Source: Methylomarinum sp964397365 (GTDB taxonomy: Bacteria > Pseudomonadota > Gammaproteobacteria > Methylococcales > Methylomonadaceae). Taken from it: a stretch of 14,291 nt of DNA. The notes under the pieces are model-generated. The model saw only the letters and a program-made list of their open reading frames with translations. It had not been told where the DNA came from and searched no databases. The DNA lies in NCBI GenBank assembly GCA_964397365.1, contig CAYNIU010000055.1, positions 1 through 14,291 on the forward strand, written 5' to 3'. The position numbers were made by a program, and so were the translations under genes. Shown in pieces: positions 7,371-14,099 of the stretch. How positions within the stretch are numbered: the first letter of the stretch is position 1; each line of letters starts with the position of its first letter.

Positions 7371-8015
7371 TCAGTCAGCGCTGAAAAAAATATCACCATA
7401 ATAGCTGACAGCATGACCTTTGGCATTATCGGTATCAGTCATAATAGCCAGCGCATCAATATATTGAATATCTTCCCCAAACTGCTGTTTAAAATCCATT
7501 TTTACATTACGCTTTTGCTGATACCAGACACCGGTTGCATCGTGCTGGTTACGTAAGGCAATCATAACGGCATTTTCACCCACAAAGGCATTAGGCCAGA
7601 CAGTTTGCTTTTGCTGATTTGCCGACCAGACGTAATTAATCGCACGGGTTTTCCAGAAAGCCCAACCGCCATTGACAATAACATACACACGTGCAGCATA
7701 ATCATCCCCCACCCTGGTTTTCTCATTCATGGCTTGTAGACGATTTTCGATACGCCAGCGCCATTGAAGATAAGGTGTTTTATGCAAGTCTATATGCTGT
7801 TTTTTAACTAGCCCGGATGCTGTCGCCTCACTGACTGCTTTTAAAACCCGAGTACCGCCTATTTCATCCAGTTGATAATGCGTCTTACCGTCAAATTCCT
7901 TAACTTCCCATCCTGTCAAATCTGCTGCTGAAAAATTTCCGACAATCACTGTATCCACGGCAATAGCAGAAAAAGCACATAAGAAGATGCTAGCGACCAA
8001 AACGATATTGTTCAC
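7371..8015 (-). CDS. DUF3047 family exported protein
   Basis: I recognise this as a DUF3047 protein, a family of unknown function found mainly in proteobacteria. It has 214 residues. Residues 1-19 form a signal peptide ending in SAIA before VDT, so the mature protein is probably periplasmic. The mature part is predicted to be beta-rich and has features I associate with the family: the segment LQWRWRIE near residue 83, then GDDYAARVYVIVNGG, then INYVWSA, and a C-terminal block with ALAIMTDTDN and YYGDIFF. This layout resembles a jelly-roll, carbohydrate-binding-like fold, but no catalytic residues are evident. The start is GTG (8013-8015) with a weak GGGA upstream. It stands alone between hrcA and a gene-poor stretch. 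Confidence 0.8.
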   Translation of the reverse strand: MNNIVLVASIFLCAFSAIAVDTVIVGNFSAADLTGWEVKEFDGKTHYQLDEIGGTRVLKAVSEATASGLVKKQHIDLHKTPYLQWRWRIENRLQAMNEKTRVGDDYAARVYVIVNGGWAFWKTRAINYVWSANQQKQTVWPNAFVGENAVMIALRNQHDATGVWYQQKRNVKMDFKQQFGEDIQYIDALAIMTDTDNAKGHAVSYYGDIFFSAD

Positions 8016-8033
8016 AATCCCATCTGCAACAAA

Positions 8034-8062
8034 ACTATCATAGATAATTCACAACTACTCAA
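8034..8062 (-). promoter_or_regulatory. Candidate sigma-70 promoter for the DUF3047 gene
   Basis: Minus strand: TTGAGT (8057-8062), 17 bases, GATAGT (8034-8039). Each box matches four of six consensus positions and the spacing is ideal. The start would be near 8027, about a dozen bases before the GTG codon, which is a short leader. It is a plausible but weak match. Confidence 0.3.
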
Positions 8063-8175
8063 CGTATTTAAATAAACAGTACATCTTTAATATTAGTTGT
8101 TTGTGGAAGAAATGTCGTGGCATGGAGGCCACATTCTAACCTACATGAAGGTAATCACGGCATCTTATTTAGGGA

Positions 8176-8304
8176 ATCGCTGATTTATTCACGATTCCTG
8201 TGGCACAAGGATGTGTCACCAAAATCTATGGCTGCAAGCTATTGATTTTACGAGCAAAGCGGAAATAGTATTTCCGTTTTGCGGACGCTGAATAAATCAG
8301 GGAT
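8176..8304. repeat. Inverted-repeat cassette, MITE-like candidate
   Basis: ATCGCTGATTTATTCA at 8176-8191 and its reverse complement at 8289-8304 match at 15 of 16 positions, facing each other 97 bases apart. Inside are a GTGGCACA/TGTGTCAC hairpin (8200-8219, one G-T pair) and a 29-base palindrome at 8254-8282: 14-base arms around G8268 with a single G-T pair. There is no transposase and no obvious target-site duplication. Terminal repeats with dense internal hairpins in a gap between operons fit a small non-autonomous element or a dispersed hairpin repeat. The family is not identified. Confidence 0.45.
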
Positions 8305-8371
8305 GATTGGTTCAGCGCTTCCTTAGTAAGCGACTGATATTAAATATATTCTCTGAACAGTTACACTAAAT

Positions 8372-9967
8372 TCAATAAAAAACCCGAAATGAGCGTTTTA
8401 TTTCTTCATACTCGTAAAGATAAGGACGCGCGACATCATGGTTAGCAGCGACAATAATCATGTCATGTGAAAAAACCGAGGTGTTGTACCAGTTAAAACT
8501 CCCATCAATAACAATATATTCATCAATCACACAATATTTGGAATGTATGGGGGAATACGGCACCGGGTGATCATCCTGTCCATAAACCAGGCCAACAGGA
8601 ATACCGGCATCTTTCAATCGCTGTACCGCAGGCAATAACGGCCTCTTGAGTTCTTCATCCATAGTGCGTTCCACACCAATACGTCCTTGTCGAGCCAAAT
8701 GACCATTGAACAATATTTGCACATCAACACCACGATGAAGGGCATGAATCAAAGCATCAATAACGCTATCATGATGATCACCCCGCAATTCTCCAATCAG
8801 GAACAGGCAAATACGGATAGAATGCCGGGCGCGATGAATCTCCGCCAGAATGGCATGATGAGGTAAATAGTTTTTTCCGTCTAACAAGGTATGCCTGCCA
8901 AATGTATACAGTAAATTAAAATGACTGAACGGATCAATACCGTATTTTTGAATGACTCCGCCGCGCTGACTCTGGAAAATATTATCCAATAGTCGACAGA
9001 CCCCTTTGGAATGGAACGTCATACCGGATTCCCAATTGGCCCACCAGCGGTCAAAAGTAATATTGAATGACCCCATAATACAGTCCTCATCATTAAAAAT
9101 GATAAATTTGGTATGCATATCCGGTTCAACTTCAATCATATGATGTTTAGTGGTACAAAAAACACCGATGAGCTCAACCCGCGATTGTTTAAGGCGAGCA
9201 TAGGTGTGACTGTTAGTCAGGGTCATTTTACGCCAGTCTACAATACATTGAACCCAAACGCCCTGATGACTGGCGTGAATCAGATGATTGATAAAATCAT
9301 GGTCATCAATACAATCGACACTGACTTTAATGGTGCAAAAGCGCTCTGGATACTCCTGTTTGCAATGTATAACTTTGTTAATATGGTCGTGAATAAAACG
9401 CTTAGGGTGGTATGGGTGATGTTGTTGCCCTTTGGTAAATTTCGGCGTCAAATGCAACGACTCAAAATGGTGATTGTACCAATCGACATCACTTTGCAAT
9501 TCAGCCGGATTAAGCTCATAGCTTCGATAATGGTTTGTTGTCGTCCACTCATCATTGATATACCGATACTGCGGATAGCTGTCCTGTAACTGATACCAGT
9601 CCATGAAGATATATTCTTTTTCCGAAGCGATGGAACGCTCATTCAGATGAACGATATAAGAAAACTTGATGCAGTTAATCTTACCGAAATGAGTGGAAAA
9701 CGGATAAACATAAAAATCCCGGGTGCTGCGTTTATGCCTGTCCCAATGAATATCATGAGCATCACTATCGACAATATAGGTTTCGCAGATATGGTTATCC
9801 CGATAGACTTTCAGAATGACTTTTAAATTAGCCTCCACACCATGAAACATCTCGAATTCTATTTTGCCCCAGCGAATGTCAAAGGTATCCCGAAAATCAT
9901 TGATTCGTTGAAAAAACCCACCCAACTGCCCAAAAAAAGGTCTAGCGTAGCATTCTGCAACAGACAT
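8372..9967 (-). CDS. Phospholipase D-family protein with two HKD motifs
   Basis: The 531-residue protein belongs to the phospholipase D superfamily, whose members cleave phosphodiester bonds in lipids, nucleic acids or other substrates through a His-Lys-Asp site. The second motif is canonical: H475-x-K477, D482 and GSFN at 489-492. The first has H285-x-K287 and GSFN at 299-302, but the usual Asp position (292) is Asn, with Asp at 293. Residues 1-125 form a separate beta-rich region with many aromatic residues that I do not recognise; 180-310 and 365-515 carry the two catalytic halves. There is no signal peptide or membrane segment, so it is probably cytoplasmic. The ATG has a perfect AAGGAG five bases upstream and lies 12 bases after the preceding CBM21-EEP gene, so they form an operon. 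The substrate is unknown. Confidence 0.85.
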   Translation of the reverse strand: MSVAECYARPFFGQLGGFFQRINDFRDTFDIRWGKIEFEMFHGVEANLKVILKVYRDNHICETYIVDSDAHDIHWDRHKRSTRDFYVYPFSTHFGKINCIKFSYIVHLNERSIASEKEYIFMDWYQLQDSYPQYRYINDEWTTTNHYRSYELNPAELQSDVDWYNHHFESLHLTPKFTKGQQHHPYHPKRFIHDHINKVIHCKQEYPERFCTIKVSVDCIDDHDFINHLIHASHQGVWVQCIVDWRKMTLTNSHTYARLKQSRVELIGVFCTTKHHMIEVEPDMHTKFIIFNDEDCIMGSFNITFDRWWANWESGMTFHSKGVCRLLDNIFQSQRGGVIQKYGIDPFSHFNLLYTFGRHTLLDGKNYLPHHAILAEIHRARHSIRICLFLIGELRGDHHDSVIDALIHALHRGVDVQILFNGHLARQGRIGVERTMDEELKRPLLPAVQRLKDAGIPVGLVYGQDDHPVPYSPIHSKYCVIDEYIVIDGSFNWYNTSVFSHDMIIVAANHDVARPYLYEYEEIKRSFRVFY

Positions 9968-9979
9968 GGTATCTCCTTG

Positions 9980-11488
9980 TTATTTCGGCTCAAATGTCAT
10001 TAAATAACCACAATGGTCAGATACCCGACCATAATCCTGCTGGGTAAAGATAACCCTTGCCGATGTTACCTGCAAATCACTGTTTCTGTTTAAAAAGATA
10101 TAATCAATTCGATAGTCATCGGTCAGATAAGCCCCCCAGTATGCATCATCCACCCGGAATATTTTTTCAAATAACCCTTGCTCATTGGCAGCCAGATATT
10201 GATCTTCAAATTCATGACCGTTCACGACCAGCTGGTAGCCTTCAGAACCTGCCGTGATATTAAAATCGCCACAGAGAAAAGTCCCTTTGGGCCTCTTGTC
10301 TGACTGACTGTCCGCCCATTCGCACAATCGTTGAAACTGCTGCTGAAAACCATCCTCCCACCAACTTAAATGTACCGAAAATACATTGATATAGCCTATA
10401 TAAGGCACCCGCAGATAAGCCATGACCACTTTACGCGAATGTATACTGTAGGCATCATGGCTGTCTGACACATATCTGCTTTGCTGTTTTATCAATGGAA
10501 ATCGACTTAAGATCGCCACACCTTCCCGGTATCTATCAAAGCCCAGATGCGACCAGTCAGTATAAAGGTAAAATGGTGTTTTCAAGCGTTGGTTGATGAT
10601 ATTGGCTGCATTGGAATGCCAATCACCCTGACCATCATTCCAATTTTCCGCAACCTCCTGAAAACAAATAATATCAACCGCCTGTTCATTGATGGCTCTG
10701 GCAATCTGCCGGAACTTATAATCCTGATCCGTTTCCTGATAACAATGTAAATTCAGAATCATTACGGTCAGCGGCTTATGGCTGACAACATAATTGCTAC
10801 CCTCGTTATTATCCCATAAACTCTCTCCAGCAGAGCCTTCACAACTAATGCAGTATTGCAGCCGGAAGGCATCGGCTGTCTTTAATCGTCCGTACCAAAG
10901 TTGAATACCATATTGATTGGGATTACGTGCATTACTTTTTGCAACCCTATCCCAATAATTGTTTTTGCAATAACAGGCCGTTTTACGGGTATGCTGCCAA
11001 TTATCCAGAGTCCAGTGAATCGTAACACTTTCAGCGTGGATAGATTGATTTATCGCAATAGTTACCGGTACCGATTTCTGACCGTCTTTCAGCTGATTTT
11101 TAAAACCGATATTGTGTATTCGTTTGCTTGAACCTAGCTGAATACCCGAATCAGCCTGACTGTCATAATTACAGCCCCGGTTATTATCCCAAAACTCCTG
11201 CCCCGAAACTCGGTAACGCAGACCAAATTGAATATTCCCTGGTAAAGACCGGTTGGCGGTAAGATGAAAAGTAGCCCGCGCCCACCAGTATTGCCGACCA
11301 TCATGCTGCTGGCTGTAAAAACAAGCCGGCAAGGTTTGCCAAACACCATCTTCTCCCGCCCACAATACATCAATCTGCTTGTCATAACTGATATCTTTGA
11401 CCTGTATGAAAAAAATCAATTCCTGACGTGGCGCTCTTTTTTTTCTATTGATGATATTTTCAACGTACAACAGTTGTATGTTAACCAT
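9980..11488 (-). CDS. Tandem CBM21 glucan-binding domains fused to an EEP-family phosphoesterase
   Basis: The 502-residue protein has two N-terminal repeats resembling CBM21 starch/glycogen-binding modules. The first (about 24-108) has VKDISYDKQIDVLWAGEDG and ends FWDNNRGCNY (99-108). The second (about 140-233) ends LWDNNEGSNY (224-233). The WDNN-G-NY ending is the CBM21 hallmark. Residues 240-500 form an endonuclease/exonuclease/phosphatase domain with an apparently complete metal and catalytic set: N246, E278 in FQEV, H373 in SVHL, D408 and N410 in GDFN, D462 in RIDYIFL, and D491-H492 in SDH. Family members hydrolyse phosphodiesters or phosphomonoesters. No signal peptide is present. The ATG has GGAG seven bases upstream. 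A branching enzyme gene ends 65 bases upstream. The substrate could be DNA, a lipid or sugar phosphate; the domain combination favours a phosphate near alpha-glucan. Confidence 0.85.
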   Translation of the reverse strand: MVNIQLLYVENIINRKKRAPRQELIFFIQVKDISYDKQIDVLWAGEDGVWQTLPACFYSQQHDGRQYWWARATFHLTANRSLPGNIQFGLRYRVSGQEFWDNNRGCNYDSQADSGIQLGSSKRIHNIGFKNQLKDGQKSVPVTIAINQSIHAESVTIHWTLDNWQHTRKTACYCKNNYWDRVAKSNARNPNQYGIQLWYGRLKTADAFRLQYCISCEGSAGESLWDNNEGSNYVVSHKPLTVMILNLHCYQETDQDYKFRQIARAINEQAVDIICFQEVAENWNDGQGDWHSNAANIINQRLKTPFYLYTDWSHLGFDRYREGVAILSRFPLIKQQSRYVSDSHDAYSIHSRKVVMAYLRVPYIGYINVFSVHLSWWEDGFQQQFQRLCEWADSQSDKRPKGTFLCGDFNITAGSEGYQLVVNGHEFEDQYLAANEQGLFEKIFRVDDAYWGAYLTDDYRIDYIFLNRNSDLQVTSARVIFTQQDYGRVSDHCGYLMTFEPK

Positions 11489-11553
11489 TATTGTTCTCCG
11501 TACTGTAGCAGGCTGAATTCAATGAGCGCCATAAGTTAAATCTATGCAAACAT

Positions 11554-13140
11554 CTAAATATAATCACGATAATCAATATCAGGAAATATATCATCCATAA
11601 TTTCCAATGCGGTTAAATAACGCTCATCAATACGATTTTTACGAATACATTGGTGTAGATAATTGAATCGAGCCAAATGATCAGTAATACGCTTCTCGGC
11701 ATATTCAGTCGTCGTTCCTGACTTCATAATAAAAGGCCAATCTGATGCCTGAGCCAATAGAATGGATCTGAATGCCTGGTTTAAAGCCCGTTTTTGTAAT
11801 TCGCTGAGTGCTAATCCTTGCAAATCACTAACCAGTTTTATCATGTCGGCATCGGCTTTATGAATCAATGGATAAATCCAGTTATTGCTTTCATTAATCC
11901 AGTAAGAAGAATAGCCATCTTGCCCCCAACTTGATGCCGAAGGTACAGCTTGTTGTTGCCGGGGGTATTGCTCCAAATATTCGCCACAGGTTACTAACTG
12001 CAAAGCATGTCTGTTTTCTGCCGCCAGTCGCAAAACATTCTCCAGCCATTGCGGCCCTTCAAACCACCAATGTCCGAACAACTCGGCATCGTAAGGGGCG
12101 ATAATGATCGGCATTCTGTTCATTTCATGGCTCAATGCCTCTAGCTGTCGTTGCCGCCGTCGAATAAAATCAAGCGCATGCAGCCGTACCTTTGCTAACG
12201 CCTGTTCAGGTTGATAAACGTCCTTGACTGAACTTTTCCCGGTAATCCTATGATATTTGATACCAGTATAAGATCGCGATTGACCTTCGGGAAGATAAGA
12301 TCCAATATAATCCAACGACAGATCAAAGCCAATATCACGATAATATTCTCTATAATCAATATCACCGGGATAACCTTCCTGAGAACTCCATACTTGCCGT
12401 GATGAAGCCGGGTCACGACCAAAAGCCGCAATGCCGTTACCACAGTCCACAGGCGCATAAACGGCATTATGTGCTAATTCGCTGGCATCCAGAATAGCGT
12501 GACTATCTACAAAAAAATAGTGACTGCCAAGCTCTTTCAAGATATTTTCCACCCCCGGATAATAACCGCATTCAGGCAACCAAAAACCATCAGGATTAAA
12601 ATCAAAACAAGCCTTAAAGGTATCAATACCCGTCTTGATTTGATTACGCACGGCCGTTTCGCTGTGATTTAACGCGGGTAAAAAGCCGTGAGTTGCCGCT
12701 GTCGTTATCAGACATAAATTACCGGCCGCCTGATGTTTTTTGAACGCTGCTAGCAAATCACATTGATATTGTTGTTGATAAATATGTTGAGTATTGATAA
12801 AAAAGCGCTGATACCCCTGTGCCAATTTGTGATACTCCGGTTGCATCCGGGTTCTGTGGATTTCTTTCTCCGATAACTTCTGTAATTTGGCTAAATGCTG
12901 TAAATAACGCGCCTGCAACAAATCATCTTGCAACATAGTTATCAATGTTGGTGAAATTGACAGCGTTAGCCGATAATCCACGTTGTCCGCCTGTAAGCTA
13001 TCAAGCATTTTCACCAGAGGCACATAACATTCGGTAATAGCCTCAAACAACCAATTTTCCTCAAAAAATTCGTCATATTCAGGGTGTCGCACATAAGGCA
13101 GATGCGCGTGTAAAACAATACTCAGGAAGCCTTTTTTCAT
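11554..13140 (-). CDS. GH57 1,4-alpha-glucan branching enzyme (DUF1957/AmyC type)
   Basis: This enzyme should form alpha-1,6 branches in glycogen or another alpha-glucan. The 528-residue protein opens with the GH57 motif HAHLPYVRHPE (11-21). The nucleophile region FWLPECGYYPG carries Glu190, and APYDAELFGHWWFEGP carries the acid/base Asp351; both match characterised GH57 branching enzymes. A DUF1957-type C-terminal helical part contains SSWGQDGY near 403 and ASDWPF near 465. The frame is open upstream to 13221, but I chose the ATG at 13140 because homology starts there and it overlaps the upstream TGA as ATGA, a translational-coupling arrangement. There is no signal peptide. Amylase/4-alpha-glucanotransferase activity is the main alternative within GH57, but the motifs fit branching enzyme better. 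Confidence 0.92.
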   Translation of the reverse strand: MKKGFLSIVLHAHLPYVRHPEYDEFFEENWLFEAITECYVPLVKMLDSLQADNVDYRLTLSISPTLITMLQDDLLQARYLQHLAKLQKLSEKEIHRTRMQPEYHKLAQGYQRFFINTQHIYQQQYQCDLLAAFKKHQAAGNLCLITTAATHGFLPALNHSETAVRNQIKTGIDTFKACFDFNPDGFWLPECGYYPGVENILKELGSHYFFVDSHAILDASELAHNAVYAPVDCGNGIAAFGRDPASSRQVWSSQEGYPGDIDYREYYRDIGFDLSLDYIGSYLPEGQSRSYTGIKYHRITGKSSVKDVYQPEQALAKVRLHALDFIRRRQRQLEALSHEMNRMPIIIAPYDAELFGHWWFEGPQWLENVLRLAAENRHALQLVTCGEYLEQYPRQQQAVPSASSWGQDGYSSYWINESNNWIYPLIHKADADMIKLVSDLQGLALSELQKRALNQAFRSILLAQASDWPFIMKSGTTTEYAEKRITDHLARFNYLHQCIRKNRIDERYLTALEIMDDIFPDIDYRDYI

Positions 13141-13787
13141 CGCGATATTTTTCCCTTGCCTGAGAAATTTTGATTTAAAAAACGAGAAATGACCGTATTT
13201 TTCGGCTTTTTTTTCAGCCATTCAAAAGAATCTACACCTTCCTGGGAAAGATAAGTCGTATCCGAAAAGGCAAATGCTACAAACTGATTATCCTGGAATT
13301 GTCCGATTGCCGCCGAATAATCACATGCAGCCGACATTTGCGGCAACGAAATAGTCTGCTGACTAATTGTATTATCGAAGATCAGGTCAAAATGCTGTGC
13401 TGACGCCGCAATATCACTATCTTTATTGTGAGTCCTAAAGACTCTTAAAACCAATGCCTTGTCAGTCCCCTTATTATTTACTGTTTGCTGCTGTTTTTTA
13501 TCAAGATACCAATAGGCGTGTAAATGATTCAGGTCTACCGGCATCAGCACACAAACAGACTGGGAAACATATTGAGGAGGATGTACAGAAAATTCACGAC
13601 TGATTTCATCACTGATGGCTAACAATTCTTTTGTCGAAAATTTTATTTCAGAGATACCGCTTGCTGAACTGTTAGAATATCTTGGAGCATAATCTCGACT
13701 GATTTTTTCACCGATAACAGCTATTTCCTCTGCTGAAAGTCTGCTTCGGGAGGCATGTCTAGATTGATAAAGTGCAATCACCAGCAA
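13137..13787 (-). CDS. DUF4912 domain protein, start uncertain
   Basis: The C-terminal two-thirds (about 72-190) look like DUF4912: VCVLMPVDLNHLHAYWYL at 78-95, LVLRVF, then FDLIFDN and a late VAFAFSDT strand. The family is often found near GH57 branching enzymes; its role is unknown and the fold is probably a beta-sandwich. The N terminus has two diverged copies of a roughly 20-residue motif (17-35 and 50-68, pattern S-x-E-x-x-x-I-x-x-x-ISR). The start is doubtful: two TAA codons in frame sit directly before TTG (13787), CTG and GTG (13781), with no Shine-Dalgarno sequence and no early ATG. TTG is the longest choice; GTG is equally possible. The stop overlaps the GH57 start (ATGA), so the two are co-expressed. 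Confidence 0.7.
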   Translation of the reverse strand: MLVIALYQSRHASRSRLSAEEIAVIGEKISRDYAPRYSNSSASGISEIKFSTKELLAISDEISREFSVHPPQYVSQSVCVLMPVDLNHLHAYWYLDKKQQQTVNNKGTDKALVLRVFRTHNKDSDIAASAQHFDLIFDNTISQQTISLPQMSAACDYSAAIGQFQDNQFVAFAFSDTTYLSQEGVDSFEWLKKKPKNTVISRFLNQNFSGKGKISR

Positions 13788-14095
13788 TTATTATTTAAGA
13801 ATGGTCAAAGCGATAACAATAGGGCTACAGCGTAAGCAAGTACAATTTGTCTAAAAACACCTACTGTTGATAACCGCCATTTACCATTCAGGTTACGCGA
13901 AATATGATTAAATAAAAACAAACAATATGGGGGAAACTCTGCGAGTCACACCCCTTCATAAAATTTCAGTAGTTAATTCAGATGGGACAATGGAGTGGAC
14001 GGCAAGAAGCGCCGCCATCAACCGTCCAGGGATAGCGTCACAGCGCCATTTGCCACCCCTACTGCTACCGAATTTTAAACTACGACGAGCATATC
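13788..14095. other. Gap before the DUF4912 operon: candidate promoter and GC-rich patch
   Basis: The left part (13788-13950) is AT-rich and is the upstream region of the DUF4912 operon. A possible promoter on the minus strand is TTGTAC (13840-13845), 18 bases, TATTGT (13816-13821); both boxes are only partial matches. The right part (about 13980-14075) is much richer in G and C and contains the hairpin described separately. No confident gene is seen. Confidence 0.45.
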
Positions 14096-14099
14096 TCAT
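13956..14099 (-). CDS. Doubtful 47-codon open frame overlapping the coiled-coil gene stop
   Basis: On the minus strand an ATG at 14097-14099 overlaps the TGA of the upstream coiled-coil gene (ATGA) and opens a 47-residue frame, Arg-rich at the start, with GKWRCDAIPGRLMAALLAVH in the middle. I do not recognise a family. The overlap suggests coupled translation, but the frame lies over a GC-rich hairpin patch that is also open on the plus strand. It may be a repeat read as protein rather than a gene. Confidence 0.2.
   Translation of the reverse strand: MRYARRSLKFGSSRGGKWRCDAIPGRLMAALLAVHSIVPSELTTEIL
13996..14028. repeat. Hairpin in GC-rich patch
   Basis: TGGACGG (13996-14002) and CCGTCCA (14022-14028) form a perfect seven-pair stem around a 19-base loop that is itself rich in GCC/GGC. 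No U-run follows on either strand, so it is not a standard terminator. The sharp rise in GC over the neighbouring AT-rich bases suggests inserted repeat DNA. Confidence 0.5.

Larger units (their letters stand above)
8016..8371. other. 356-base gene-free stretch with several hairpins
   Basis: No protein gene is supported here. From left to right it holds a candidate promoter for the DUF3047 gene (8034-8062) and a small GTGGC/GCCAC hairpin (8117-8132). The inverted-repeat cassette (8176-8304) follows. A hairpin with CAG-CGCTT (8313-8320) pairing with AAGCG-CTG (8328-8336) around one bulged base comes after it. The last could be part of the transcript end of the PLD gene, but no U-run follows it. 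Confidence 0.6.

Noticed and set aside
8112..8183. 23-residue plus-strand frame after a GGAAG sequence
   Set aside because: Too short, no family, and the purine run is only three bases from the ATG; it also runs into the inverted repeat.
8176..8304. Complete insertion sequence
   Set aside because: Only 129 bases with no transposase frame and no clear target duplication; kept only as a MITE-like or dispersed repeat candidate.
9113..9589. 158-residue plus-strand open frame opposite the PLD gene
   Set aside because: No ribosome site or domain, and it is fully covered by a gene with clear HKD motifs.
13141..13221. 27-residue N-terminal extension of the GH57 enzyme
   Set aside because: It lies wholly inside the DUF4912 gene; GH57 homology and the ATGA overlap both support the ATG at 13140.
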